A DNA stretch of 40,050 bases, from the NCBI GenBank assembly GCA_905480485.1, contig CAJQQM010000196.1:1-40050 (forward strand). Direction: 5' to 3'. Below the pieces are notes generated by a model, which was not told the origin of the DNA, did not search any database, and saw only the letters and a list, made by a program, of their open reading frames with translations. The translations under genes and the position numbers were made by a program. Numbering within the stretch: the stretch's first letter is position 1; each line of letters opens with the position of its first letter. Positions 24,735 to 34,282 of the stretch are shown here, one piece after another. This DNA is from an uncultured Aureispira sp. (GTDB lineage: Bacteria > Bacteroidota > Bacteroidia > Chitinophagales > Saprospiraceae).

Positions 24735-27700
24735 TTAGCTGCCTTGCAACAAGTAATCTTCTTTTAATACTTTGGATAATTTTTCTAATAATTCATCGGC
24801 ATGTGCTTGTCTAAAGACCATGGGAGGTTTAATTTTTAGCACATTATATTGTGGTCCATCTACACTCATCAAAACAGACATTTCTTTCATTCTATTAGCC
24901 AAATAACGTACCTTTTCAGGCAAAGGATTTAGGTATTGGTCGCATAGTTCGAACCCCAAAAATAGGCCCTGCCCACGAACATCCGCTATAATTGGATACT
25001 TTTTTGATAAATCTATTAAGCCTTTTTTGAGATACTCACCTACTTTGAGCGCATTTTCTTGCAACTTTTCTTGTTTGACTGTTTGAAGAACTGCCTTGCC
25101 AATAGCACAAGAAACGGGATTGCCACCAAAAGTATTAAAGAACTCCATTCCATTGGCAAATTTATCAGCTATTTGGCGGGTGCAAGCTACGGCAGCCAAG
25201 GGATGCCCATTTCCTAGCGGTTTGCCAATAGTAACGATGTCGGGAACTACACCATACAACTGAAACCCCCAAAATACTTTCCCTACACGCCCGCAGCCCA
25301 CCTGAACTTCGTCGCTTATACAATATCCACCAGCCTGACGAACATACTTATAGGCTTGCCCCAAAAAATCTTTAGGTAATTCAATTTGACCACCACAACT
25401 GATGATAGGTTCTATGATAAAGCCTGCAACTCCTTTACCCTTAGCCTCTATTTTATTGATTTGTTCTTGCACATGATGCGCATATTGCAAGCCCGAAGTA
25501 GTTCCTTTATACATGCCTCTAAAGGTATCTGGCAGCGGGATAAGATGCGTACCATCAGGAGCCCCCTGCCCTCCTTTGCCGTCAAACTTATACGAACTTA
25601 TATCGACACAAGCGTTGGTATTGCCGTGATAGCCTACTTCCGAAGCTATGATGTCGGTTTGGCCAGTAGCTGTTTTGAGCATACGTAAAGCCAATTCATT
25701 GGCTTCGCTGCCTGAATTGACAAAATGCAAGACGGATAACTCCTGAGGTAATGTTTCGAGTAGTTCGGCGGCAAAAGCATTGATATTGTTGTGCAAATAG
25801 CGAGAATTAGTATTTATAAGCGCCATTTGTTCTTGACCTGCTCTAACCACAGCAGGGTGTTCGTGCCCTACATGGGCTACATTGTTGACGGTATCGAGGT
25901 ATTTTTGCCCGTATTGATCCATTAGGTAAACGCCGTCACCACGCACCATTTTAATGGGCACTTTGTACTGCAAACTCAAACCTTTTCCCAAATGATTTTT
26001 CCGATATTCTATGAGCGATTCGTTGTCTTGAACCTGCACTGACTGCAAGCCATCTAATTGAAATAAGCAATTAGGATCGGGGCAAATAGAAGCCCATAGG
26101 GATTGTTCTGACGGTCGTGCAACGCCTGGAAAATTATGTTTATGGCCTAAGGTATTCAAAAGAATCTGAAAGTGTAGGTGTGGTATCCATCCTCCGTTTT
26201 CGTGGGAAGCTCCCAACTGTGCAAAAACCTCTCCTGAAGCGATTTCTTGTCCGATTTTCAACTCTTTTAAACAAGCTCTATTTAGGTGGCCATACAAGCT
26301 GTAAAAACATTCACCTTCGGCATATTGGTGTTCCAAAATAACTGTAGGCCCATAGTCTTTGGGGATATCGTTGTCACAAAAAGCATACACTTTTGCTTCC
26401 ATAAAGGAGGCAATTGGCGTACCCGCCGGCAACCAAAAATCGGTACCCAAGTGGATGGTTCGGTATTCGTGACCTTGATTGCTTGGCATCTTGAATGCAT
26501 CTGACGTATAACAGGCCCTTGCTTCGAGGTATCCGCCAGCCAAAATCGAATCAGGGGCTTTTTTTTGTGCGGTTGCGAAACGGTATTTCATCAAATCAAT
26601 ATCATCAATATCGTTTATGTGCCCTACAAAAGTACTTTCCACACTTAGGTCGATTGACTTTATTTGGTGCTTCGTTTGATTGGGGAACAAATTAGATATT
26701 TTAAATGTCTGTTTTTGAGCCCATGTCTCAAAGAGTTGTTGTTGCGGACAAGGAGAAAAGCCACAGGCCTGTCGAAAGCTATAGCGTGCAAAATCAGGAT
26801 TTATCTTTGCCCATTTTTGCAGAAGGTCCCAAGCCCCTTTTGTACTAATTTGATGATAGGTATTTTCAGGTTCATTTTGTTGGTTAATCGCCGCTTTTGT
26901 TAGGCTTATAACCAAGCGAATCGCCACAGAGATATAAAGATAATCTAATTCCTCTGCCTGAAGTGCAACGCTCGAATGATAACCTTTTACGAAAGGTAAT
27001 AAGGCTGCGATAGGGTCTTGTTGGCCAACCGGCAAATACATCGCTGCAATTCCTAAGTCGTGTACTAATGCTGTCTTGATAGCATCTCCAAAATCAATTG
27101 CCGTAATTACTGCTGGATTTCTTAAATCATGAGATACTAAAATATTGTTATCGTTTAAATCATTGTGAACAACTCTTTGTCTTAAACGACACAAACCGGG
27201 GAGGGCTGCTTTAATAAGCTGATGAAATCGTTTCATAAGCTTATGTTGTGGCCCCTCAAAAATATCTAAATAATCAAAAACCCAGGCTACTTGTTGATTG
27301 TCCCAGTCCAATTTTCGAGTCATCATAGGATGCTCAAATCCTTCCAATGCCTTGGTTAATAAGCCGGCTTTTTGGCCTAAGCTATAACGCAATGCATCTG
27401 TTTGAGGACGAACCGACGACCAAAGACGACCATCTATCCACGAGAGCAAGCGCACATAACGCAATTGCCCGTTTGAATCGACATATTGACTCGTTGAAGC
27501 CATATTTTTGTCTTTAATAACGCTAGGAATTTCGAGCCCTTGCGCATTTAGCGCAGCATGTTGTAATAAAGCTTGTTGAAAATTTAAAAATTGAAGATCT
27601 GTTCCAGGTCGACTTATTTTAAGAATATATGCCGTTGAATTATTGCATTCAATTTTAAAATTGAGATCAAGTTCTCCGTCAAGTTTAATCGCCGTACCTT

Positions 27701-27776
27701 CAATATTGTACAAGCCTTTGACAATAGCCGATACCTCAGAATTTGAAAGAAACAACTTAGAATAATTCATTTCCAT
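24735..27776 (-). CDS. Three-domain fusion: APH-type kinase, M23 peptidase domain, class III aminotransferase
   Basis: A single 1013-residue chain. Residues 10-330 are an aminoglycoside/hydroxylysine kinase-type domain with the catalytic loop HNDLNDNN (His204, Asp206, Asn211) and metal-binding DFG (228-230). Residues 435-560 are an M23/LytM-like domain with intact zinc ligands (His442, Asp446, His535 in HLHF) and YGH at 495-497. Residues 600-1010 are a class III aminotransferase with NSGSEAN, Asp822 in SDEVQ and PLP lysine K852 in GKPLGNGHP. No signal peptide is seen, so the M23 domain is cytoplasmic. In animals an APH-type kinase (HYKK) and class III lyases of the AGXT2L group act in sequence on hydroxylysine or phosphoethanolamine, so a kinase plus phospho-lyase role on an amino alcohol is plausible but inferred. 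Confidence 0.9.
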   Translation of the reverse strand: MEMNYSKLFLSNSEVSAIVKGLYNIEGTAIKLDGELDLNFKIECNNSTAYILKISRPGTDLQFLNFQQALLQHAALNAQGLEIPSVIKDKNMASTSQYVDSNGQLRYVRLLSWIDGRLWSSVRPQTDALRYSLGQKAGLLTKALEGFEHPMMTRKLDWDNQQVAWVFDYLDIFEGPQHKLMKRFHQLIKAALPGLCRLRQRVVHNDLNDNNILVSHDLRNPAVITAIDFGDAIKTALVHDLGIAAMYLPVGQQDPIAALLPFVKGYHSSVALQAEELDYLYISVAIRLVISLTKAAINQQNEPENTYHQISTKGAWDLLQKWAKINPDFARYSFRQACGFSPCPQQQLFETWAQKQTFKISNLFPNQTKHQIKSIDLSVESTFVGHINDIDDIDLMKYRFATAQKKAPDSILAGGYLEARACYTSDAFKMPSNQGHEYRTIHLGTDFWLPAGTPIASFMEAKVYAFCDNDIPKDYGPTVILEHQYAEGECFYSLYGHLNRACLKELKIGQEIASGEVFAQLGASHENGGWIPHLHFQILLNTLGHKHNFPGVARPSEQSLWASICPDPNCLFQLDGLQSVQVQDNESLIEYRKNHLGKGLSLQYKVPIKMVRGDGVYLMDQYGQKYLDTVNNVAHVGHEHPAVVRAGQEQMALINTNSRYLHNNINAFAAELLETLPQELSVLHFVNSGSEANELALRMLKTATGQTDIIASEVGYHGNTNACVDISSYKFDGKGGQGAPDGTHLIPLPDTFRGMYKGTTSGLQYAHHVQEQINKIEAKGKGVAGFIIEPIISCGGQIELPKDFLGQAYKYVRQAGGYCISDEVQVGCGRVGKVFWGFQLYGVVPDIVTIGKPLGNGHPLAAVACTRQIADKFANGMEFFNTFGGNPVSCAIGKAVLQTVKQEKLQENALKVGEYLKKGLIDLSKKYPIIADVRGQGLFLGFELCDQYLNPLPEKVRYLANRMKEMSVLMSVDGPQYNVLKIKPPMVFRQAHADELLEKLSKVLKEDYLLQGS

Positions 27777-28164
27777 TGTGTATACCTTAATTGGAATCTA
27801 TAAATCGATTTTAGTCAGCGATACGAAGGTATATATATTTGATTTTTTAGTCTAATATCAGAGTTGCTTTCTCATAAATTATTAAAATAGTCAATGCAGA
27901 AAATTACTCGCAAACACCTCAATCTATTGCATTTAATTAATTTACCTTTGCAGACAGTTTATTGCTAGAACAACCGTTTAATATAGGGCAAAGAAAGCTA
28001 TTTTTAAATTAAAATATACATTGAAGGACTTTTAAATTTGCCCTGAAATTCAGCTATCTTTTAGTATCGGTAAGGCAGACAAACGCGCCGACAGACGCAA
28101 CTGTATTTCATTTGAATCAGCAGCGATTGACTAATTAAAAATATACGGCATCGTAAACAATAAC
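27777..28164. other. Gene-less region with promoter-like elements, possible small RNA
   Basis: This 388-base stretch has no ORF. On the minus strand TTG (27922-27920) and taattttc (27906-27899) may serve the fusion gene, giving a leader of about 120 bases. On the plus strand tacctttg (27943-27950) is a full -7 box, yet no ATG occurs between it and 28164. Downstream are arms agggcaaa (27996-28003) and tttgccct (about 28037-28044), and a near-direct repeat gacaaacgc/gacagacgc around 28078-28100. Confidence 0.4.
27927..27950 (+). promoter_or_regulatory. Orphan promoter-like element
   Basis: TTG (27927-27929), 13 bases, then tacctttg (27943-27950), a perfect TAnnTTTG with the common C-C centre. 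It points into sequence with no reading frame, antisense to the end of the P450 gene. Confidence 0.4.
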
Positions 28165-29523
28165 TTATCGTTTGCTAACCCGCATTCTAATACCGTTTTT
28201 GGCACGCAGGGTAACCAAAGGATGCAATTCAATAGCTGCTTCATGTGTCAACTGAAACCGGTATCGCCGCAGTAGCATCGCCAATACATATTGCATTTCC
28301 ATCATCGCAAAGTGCTGTCCAATACATATTCTTGGGCCACCACCAAAGGGTAAATAAGTATAGGGCTTGTGCCGCTTTTTGTTGTCCACACTAAAGCGTT
28401 CCGGATCAAATTTATCCGGTTCGGGCCAGTATTTTTCATTGCGATGCAGGCCATAAATAAAGGCCGCTACATCCACGCCTTTTTTTACCGAATATCCTTC
28501 AACCGTGTCATCCTCGAGCGGTTCTCGATCGACTATCCACGCCGGAGGGTATAAACGCATCGATTCTTCGAGCACTTGATAGCTATAGTCTAGTTTATGT
28601 AGGTCGGTCATTGAAGGTTGAGCCCCTCCGATAGCTTGTAATATGGAAGCTAACAGTTGTTGTTCAATAGTCGGATGTTGGGCCAACAACATGAAAGTCC
28701 AAGATAGTGTCATCGCTGTTGTTTCGTGTCCGGCCACCATCAGTATAATCGACTCCTCCAATATCTGTTGTTCTGACATTGAACTTCCGTCTTCGTATTT
28801 GCTTTCAATCAACATCTGTAGCAAATCGTCCTCTTTTTGGTTGTTTGCCTTGCGTGTTCTGATAATGTTTAGTATCATTTCATTGCCCCTTTCGATTAGT
28901 TTGGTAACGCGGCGGTTGTAACCACTTAAAAAATACAAGGGCTTGAGATAGGGTTTGCGCAAGCAATCGACAACAAACTCTTGAACTTGACGAATCACCT
29001 CACGCATCAACTGCATTTGTTGCTCATTAACCGACTGTCCAAACAAACTCTTGCCAACAATTCTGAAAGCTAAAGCTGCCATCTCGTCGGTGCAATCTAT
29101 TTCGAGCTGCTGTTCGGCTAAAGGTTCCATTACCTGTTGCAGGTAAGTCTCAATTTCGTTGACCATTATTGTGGAGATAACTTTCAGCCGCTGCTTATTA
29201 AACCCTTGCTGAATCATGCGTCGCTGCCTCAACCAATAGTCTCCATTAGAGGTCAAAAGACCATTGCCAATTGCACGCCCTAGATCGTTTCGAACAATTT
29301 TGGTTTTTATATAGTTTTTGTGGTTTTTCTGAAAAAACTGCCGAATAATTTCTGGTCGATCCGTCAGTATAAAGTGGTAGGGCAACCTGCATTCAATTAT
29401 TCCATCGCTTTCATCCAGATTTGATTGAAAAAAATTGATAGGATTTTCGGACATTGATTTAGCATGAAGCAATGTTTTGAATACACTAATTTGTTTTATA
29501 TCTTTTGTATTAGCCTGCATCAT
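28165..29523 (-). CDS. Cytochrome P450
   Basis: Haem-thiolate monooxygenase of 452 residues, soluble (no N-terminal anchor). Diagnostic motifs are the C-helix WLRQRRMIQQGF, the I-helix oxygen-activation AGHETTA, the K-helix ExxR in EESMRLYPPAW, the PERF segment FDPERF and the haem loop FGGGPRICIGQHFA with axial Cys400. The sequence resembles bacterial P450s of the CYP102/CYP4-like fatty-acid or terpenoid group. No adjacent carotenoid, ferredoxin-reductase or terpene gene suggests a substrate; a 2Fe-2S ferredoxin at 39244 is 10 kb away. Start is the first of two adjacent ATGs. Confidence 0.95.
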   Translation of the reverse strand: MMQANTKDIKQISVFKTLLHAKSMSENPINFFQSNLDESDGIIECRLPYHFILTDRPEIIRQFFQKNHKNYIKTKIVRNDLGRAIGNGLLTSNGDYWLRQRRMIQQGFNKQRLKVISTIMVNEIETYLQQVMEPLAEQQLEIDCTDEMAALAFRIVGKSLFGQSVNEQQMQLMREVIRQVQEFVVDCLRKPYLKPLYFLSGYNRRVTKLIERGNEMILNIIRTRKANNQKEDDLLQMLIESKYEDGSSMSEQQILEESIILMVAGHETTAMTLSWTFMLLAQHPTIEQQLLASILQAIGGAQPSMTDLHKLDYSYQVLEESMRLYPPAWIVDREPLEDDTVEGYSVKKGVDVAAFIYGLHRNEKYWPEPDKFDPERFSVDNKKRHKPYTYLPFGGGPRICIGQHFAMMEMQYVLAMLLRRYRFQLTHEAAIELHPLVTLRAKNGIRMRVSKR

Positions 29524-29632
29524 ATTACTTGTTTATTGATAATAAATCGTGTATGATGATAACCCTAAAACCAGCTATAAAATTCACTATAACAGCAATT
29601 TTATCCTAATAAATACTTTATTAATAGTACAA

Positions 29633-30550
29633 TCAGTCTAATAGTTCTACTTGCCAATCAAGGGTATAGCTTTTGCCAACCGCTAACAATTTGACGCCAA
29701 TATGGTTGTTAAAACAGTCTGCGGCGGCTGTCATAGGCTCTATGGCAATACTTTGGCGATGTGAAGGAATATAGAAATGTATATATTGCTGTTGTTGGTC
29801 TCCGAAGCTGTCTAACTGCATCTGGTAGTCAGGTGTTTTGTAGACCACTTTTGTATCTTCAAGCAAAAAGGTATTGTCAAAGGTTTGATCCTTAAGCTTG
29901 AGCGGATTTGGAAACATTGAATCAACCACTCCCGTGGGAATCATCCGTTTATCGTTCGTTATTTTTTGACGACTTTTAATTTCTATGCTGCTATCGTCTA
30001 GCTTGCTACTGTAAAAATAAGGATGCCAACCCAAACTAAAGGGAAAAGCTTCTTTACCTATATTTTGTATCGTTACCGACAGTCGCAAACCGGTATTTGT
30101 AAGGATATAAGATAGTTTGATGGTAAAGGGAAAGGGGAAACCGGAAGGTGGGTTTGATTCTGTACGAACAAAACTAATCTTAGCCGTATTCTGGTCGCTT
30201 TTAAAACCGTCCATTTCAAATGCAGCTTTATTGACAAGTCCGTGCAAGGCGTGCCCTAATTTTACTTCATTGCAGGCTAATTGATAGTCTTTTTGGTTGA
30301 AAGAGTAGTGGCCATCTTTGATTCGATTGGCAAAAGGAAAAAGGACCGCCGAACAAGAACTGTTCAAAAAGGAAAGCCGACCATCCTGTGCTGTTTGGAT
30401 ATTATCGACTAAGCTGTTTCCTTCAAGTTTTAGCTGCATCATAGCAGCACCGTATTCAGGAAAAAGGATCATTTCTGTTCCTTTATTATTCTGAATTTTG
30501 TAGTGATGGTATTTTTTTTCGGCGGTTTCAACAAAGCTTAAATGGTACAT
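29633..30550 (-). CDS. Aldose 1-epimerase family protein
   Basis: Galactose-mutarotase-fold protein of 305 residues, cytoplasmic. Visible motifs are FPEYGAAMMQLKL at the N-terminus, FPFANRIKDGHY, GHALHGLV with a candidate catalytic His, LGWHPYFYS with the second His, and IAIEPMTAAADCFNN with the general-base Glu. It probably interconverts sugar anomers; the substrate is unknown. It is upstream of the P450 gene on the same strand with 109 bases between them, so linkage is uncertain. Confidence 0.88.
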   Translation of the reverse strand: MYHLSFVETAEKKYHHYKIQNNKGTEMILFPEYGAAMMQLKLEGNSLVDNIQTAQDGRLSFLNSSCSAVLFPFANRIKDGHYSFNQKDYQLACNEVKLGHALHGLVNKAAFEMDGFKSDQNTAKISFVRTESNPPSGFPFPFTIKLSYILTNTGLRLSVTIQNIGKEAFPFSLGWHPYFYSSKLDDSSIEIKSRQKITNDKRMIPTGVVDSMFPNPLKLKDQTFDNTFLLEDTKVVYKTPDYQMQLDSFGDQQQQYIHFYIPSHRQSIAIEPMTAAADCFNNHIGVKLLAVGKSYTLDWQVELLD

Positions 30551-30699
30551 ATGTTTTCAATTAATTGGTTTTACTAATAAACTGTTAGCCTTTTCTTAAA
30601 GCAGCTATCAAGACTTTTATTTACAAAGCCGGACTTCTTTTTATTCTTTAAATTTAACTATCTTTAGTACAATCACTAAAAAATCAAAAACAATTTAAT

Positions 30700-31554
30700 A
30701 TGACGCTAATCAAAAACAGGTGTGTTCTAATTACCGGTGGCGCCTCTGGCATTGGCAAACTTATTGCCAAAAAATGCCTACAAAAAAGAGCCTATAAAGT
30801 TATTTTGTGGGATATCAACGAAAAAAAACTACTTAAAACCAAAAAAGAATTCGCTAATCGAGGCTACGACGTAGATGTGGACGTGGTGGATGTTGCCGAT
30901 TTGGAGGATGTAAAAAGGGCTTCAAAGCGCGTTAAAGAATTGTTTCGGAACGTCGATATTTTATTTAACAATGCAGGTATTGTGGTGGGCAAGCCCTTTG
31001 CACGACACAGTCATCGAGATATTTCTAAAACCATTAACATCAATGTATCTGCCCTAATGCATATTGCATTAGAGTTTTTGCCGGGCATGATTGATCAACG
31101 CGATGGTCACCTGATCAACATTGCTTCTGCAGCCGGCTTGATTGCCAATCCAAATATGTCGGTTTATGCGGCTAGCAAATGGGCAGTAATCGGTTGGTCA
31201 GAATCGGTACGATTAGAAATGGAAGCCGAAGAAACGGGGGTACATGTGACTACCGTGATGCCTGGCTATATCAATACAGGTATGTTCGATGGGGTAAAAG
31301 CCCCTTTTCTTACGCCTACCCTTAGCCCCGAGTTTATTGTTGAAAAAATCATGAAAGCAGTTAAAAACAACGAGATTATCTTGCAAGAACCTTTTATGGT
31401 TAAATCGGTGCCTTTCATGAAAGGTGTATTGCCTCAAAAAGCATTTGACTTTTTGGCCAAAAAAGTATTTGGTGTGCACGGTACTATGGATGAATTTAAA
31501 GGGCGTCCTGAACACGAGGCTGTTCCCGATAAAGATAATTTATCGATTCACTAA
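30700..31554 (+). CDS. Short-chain dehydrogenase/reductase
   Basis: NAD(P)-dependent oxidoreductase of 284 residues, classical SDR type. The nucleotide motif TGGASGIG (12-19), NNAG, the catalytic Ser in NIASAAG, and YAASK with the catalytic Tyr/Lys are all present. The C-terminal extension (about 40 residues beyond the core) resembles SDRs acting on lipids or retinoids. A -7-like tatcttta lies 34 bases before the ATG. It is followed by a lipid kinase gene after 21 bases, which supports a lipid-related role, though the substrate is not identifiable. Confidence 0.92.
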   Translation: MTLIKNRCVLITGGASGIGKLIAKKCLQKRAYKVILWDINEKKLLKTKKEFANRGYDVDVDVVDVADLEDVKRASKRVKELFRNVDILFNNAGIVVGKPFARHSHRDISKTININVSALMHIALEFLPGMIDQRDGHLINIASAAGLIANPNMSVYAASKWAVIGWSESVRLEMEAEETGVHVTTVMPGYINTGMFDGVKAPFLTPTLSPEFIVEKIMKAVKNNEIILQEPFMVKSVPFMKGVLPQKAFDFLAKKVFGVHGTMDEFKGRPEHEAVPDKDNLSIH

Positions 31555-31575
31555 AACCATCAAGCACCCGCAAGC

Positions 31576-32508
31576 ATGCAAGTATCTAAGTGGTTTATCA
31601 TTGTAAACCCTGCTGCCGGCAATGGCAAAGGAAGAAAACTGTGGCCTGATATTCAGCGACAGTTAGAAAAAGCTGGAATAGACTACGTCTTTGAATTTAG
31701 TTGTTATGCCGGCCAAGCAATTAGTCTTGCCGAGGAAGCTGTCTTGAAAGGATACCATAAACTTGCTGCCGTCGGTGGAGATGGCACCGTTAATGAAGTG
31801 GTCAATGGCATGTGTCGCCAAAATCAATATCCTTCCGCGCAGCTTTGTTTTGGTATTATTCCTGTTGGGACGGGCAACGACTGGATAAAAACACACAGCA
31901 TACCAAAAGATTATAAAAAAGCTATTTACCTATTGAGAAGCGGTCGTCAAAAAGAACACGATGTAGGACAAGTTTTTTACCACAATAAAGCTGGTATCCG
32001 CCACCACCGTTATTTTGTAAATGTTGCCGGCCTAGCCTACGATGCCTATGTAACCAAAGCCACCAAAGTACGTCCGAAATGGGGCAATAGTCAGTTGTAC
32101 TACCTTTATTTGATTCTAAGCTGTGTTAAAACATACAAACCTAGTCTGGCCAAAATAACCTTTGACGGACAAACCATGGAACACGCCTTTTACAACATCA
32201 CTATTGGCCAATGCATTTATAATGGTGGAGGGACAAAGTTGGTCCCACATGCCGACCCTCAGGATGGCTTGTTTGCCCTAACTGTTTTTAAAGATATTGC
32301 CCCTTGGGAAGTAATTGTCAAGGCTGCTAAGTTTTATAATGGGTCGATAACCAAACACAAAGAGGCGTTCACAAGTCAGTCCAAACATATTTTGATTGAA
32401 GCCCCTGAACAAAGCCCAGCTTTTGTAGAGGTAGACGGGGAATATTTAGGGCAGTCTCCTGTTGAGTTTGTGATGCATGCCAAAGCCATTCAAATCATGG
32501 CCCCTTAA
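31576..32508 (+). CDS. Diacylglycerol/sphingosine kinase-like lipid kinase (YegS/DgkB type)
   Basis: Lipid kinase of the DAGK catalytic family, 310 residues. It begins with NPAAGNGKGRKLWPDI, has the nucleotide-binding GGDGTVNEVVNGM and the GIIPVGTGNDW motif, and the C-terminal beta domain with VDGEYLGQSPVEF. It phosphorylates a lipid such as diacylglycerol, or a sphingoid base as some Bacteroidota make sphingolipids. It is probably co-transcribed with the upstream SDR. Its last 14 bases overlap the convergent meaB stop. Confidence 0.92.
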   Translation: MQVSKWFIIVNPAAGNGKGRKLWPDIQRQLEKAGIDYVFEFSCYAGQAISLAEEAVLKGYHKLAAVGGDGTVNEVVNGMCRQNQYPSAQLCFGIIPVGTGNDWIKTHSIPKDYKKAIYLLRSGRQKEHDVGQVFYHNKAGIRHHRYFVNVAGLAYDAYVTKATKVRPKWGNSQLYYLYLILSCVKTYKPSLAKITFDGQTMEHAFYNITIGQCIYNGGGTKLVPHADPQDGLFALTVFKDIAPWEVIVKAAKFYNGSITKHKEAFTSQSKHILIEAPEQSPAFVEVDGEYLGQSPVEFVMHAKAIQIMAP

Positions 32509-33574
32509 ATAACGCTATCAAATTTTCGGCAGCTCTAAAAGGGCTAATTTTTCCTTCTATTACTTGCTGTTCTATTGCTTTGAACTGTTGTTGAATAGAA
32601 GGATGGCTCATAAATAAGCTTTTTAGTTGTTCATTGATACTTTCCTCCATCCAATACTTAGCTTGCTGTTTTCGATGTTCCTGAAAATACCCGTTTATTG
32701 TTGTTTGACGCCGATAGGCTTGGATGTGCTGCCATATTTTATCGAGTCCCTTACCCTCTAAGGCCGAACAGGTTTCGGCGGTAGCTACCCAATCAGAAGG
32801 CTTGGGGGGAAACAAATGAAGACCATTCCGACATTGTTTTTTGGCAAGCTTGGCAGCTGTAATATTATCTCCATCGGCTTTATTTATGGCAATCAAGTCA
32901 GCCATTTCCATTACGCCGCGCTTGATACCTTGCAATTCATCTCCTGCGTTGGGCAACAGTAATAACAAAAAGAAGTCGACCATTGAGTGCACCGCTGTTT
33001 CGGATTGACCTACCCCCACAGTTTCGATTACAATAGCATCGAAACCTGCTGTTTCGCAAAGTATAACGGTTTCTCGGGTTTTGCGTGCCACGCCCCCTAA
33101 CGAGGCCCCGGCTGGAGAGGGCCGAACAAATACCTTAGGGTGCACCGAAAGCTGTTGCATACGAGTTTTGTCGCCTAATATACTACCTTTAGTTAGCTGA
33201 CTACTCGGGTCGATGGCCAAAACGGCCAAACGATGACCTGCCTGCAATATTTCTTGGCCAAAACAATCGATAAAGGTACTTTTTCCTACGCCTGGCGTTC
33301 CTGTCAAGCCAATTCGAAGAGAATTTCCGCTGTAGGGCAGGCATTTTTCGATAATTTGTTGCGCTTTTAATTGATCTTTGGCTTGTTGACTTTCTACCAA
33401 TGAAATAGCCCTTCCCAAAATAACCCGATCGCCGGCCAACAACCCTGCTATATAATCGTCTACCCCAAGGTCTTTGCGACGTTTATATTTGAAGTTCTGA
33501 TTGATGTTTGAACTATTGGCTTTGCCTTTTGAAATATGCAAGGCACTTTTTTTATTGTCAGGCTTTTTGGTCAT
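32495..33574 (-). CDS. meaB: MeaB-type GTPase (methylmalonyl-CoA mutase-associated)
   Basis: G3E-family GTPase of 359 residues that protects and loads cobalamin into methylmalonyl-CoA mutase. The P-loop GTPGVGKST is at 92-100, followed by AIDPSS, the switch region ETVGVGQSE and the base-recognition NKAD. The C-terminal dimerisation arm is present. The mutase genes are not in the window, so its partner must lie elsewhere. The older name ArgK for this family is misleading. Confidence 0.94.
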   Translation of the reverse strand: MTKKPDNKKSALHISKGKANSSNINQNFKYKRRKDLGVDDYIAGLLAGDRVILGRAISLVESQQAKDQLKAQQIIEKCLPYSGNSLRIGLTGTPGVGKSTFIDCFGQEILQAGHRLAVLAIDPSSQLTKGSILGDKTRMQQLSVHPKVFVRPSPAGASLGGVARKTRETVILCETAGFDAIVIETVGVGQSETAVHSMVDFFLLLLLPNAGDELQGIKRGVMEMADLIAINKADGDNITAAKLAKKQCRNGLHLFPPKPSDWVATAETCSALEGKGLDKIWQHIQAYRRQTTINGYFQEHRKQQAKYWMEESINEQLKSLFMSHPSIQQQFKAIEQQVIEGKISPFRAAENLIALFKGP

Positions 33575-33666
33575 ACGAACTAGCTAACTCCATATAATTA
33601 GATAGAAAAATAGTGTATTATTAGTACAAGATACGATTTAATTGAGAAAGAAGCTAAATAGCATCT

Positions 33667-34170
33667 TTAGATCTTGGATTTTAGCAAGGCATTTTTGAAG
33701 CTTAGTTGTTTGTGGTAATTGTGTTCGATATAATCGCTTTTAAAACAGATACCCTGTAAAGTTATAGCCTCATTAAAGATATCCACCACGTCGATCTTGT
33801 TGACAACATAATAAAAATCCAAAGGAAGACATATAGGCTGAATTAGAGCTTGTAGCAATTCATATTGATGATAGATAAGCAAGGAACTAAGAATAGGTTT
33901 GTGCGCTTTAATAAGTTGGTCTAGCCCAGGCCTACCGATAGCTTTGTAGTCCACTAATGCCGCAATTCCCCCGGGGTCATCTTCTTCTAATTCGGTCGTT
34001 CTAAATGCTTGAAAGTAAGCGGCAAAATCGTTCCTGAATTGACGTATAGACAGGCTTAAACTATACCTTAAGGGCACAAAATCCTTCCAGCGCTGCAGTT
34101 GCCCATAATTCATACAGGGCACTTGAAAATGAGCTTCAACTATCTTTTGATTATACACTGAAACATACAT
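33667..34170 (-). CDS. Hypothetical protein
   Basis: A 167-residue soluble protein of unknown family. It has no signal peptide or membrane helix. The N-terminal half is mixed, with an acidic patch (ELEEDDPGG) and the C-terminal half is mostly helical with hydrophobic runs (LLIYHQYELLQALIQPICL). It is 92 bases upstream of meaB and just below the terminator of the large secreted protein, so it may be its own unit or start the meaB transcript. Confidence 0.65.
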   Translation of the reverse strand: MYVSVYNQKIVEAHFQVPCMNYGQLQRWKDFVPLRYSLSLSIRQFRNDFAAYFQAFRTTELEEDDPGGIAALVDYKAIGRPGLDQLIKAHKPILSSLLIYHQYELLQALIQPICLPLDFYYVVNKIDVVDIFNEAITLQGICFKSDYIEHNYHKQLSFKNALLKSKI

Positions 34171-34227
34171 GGCTTGTAGGATTGTATAACGAAATTAAGC
34201 AGGTATATATAAAGTATTTATAGTAAC

Positions 34228-34264
34228 AAAAAAAAGGGCCACTATTGTCTAAATAGCAGCCCTT
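34228..34264 (-). terminator. Strong intrinsic terminator after the T9SS cargo gene
   Basis: The stem aagggc/gccctt is extended by ctatt/aatag across a 2-by-2 mismatch. On the minus strand it runs straight into eight or more T (34228-34235). It lies 19 bases past the stop of the large secreted protein. Confidence 0.85.
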
Positions 34265-34282
34265 CGCATACAAATCTAAACC

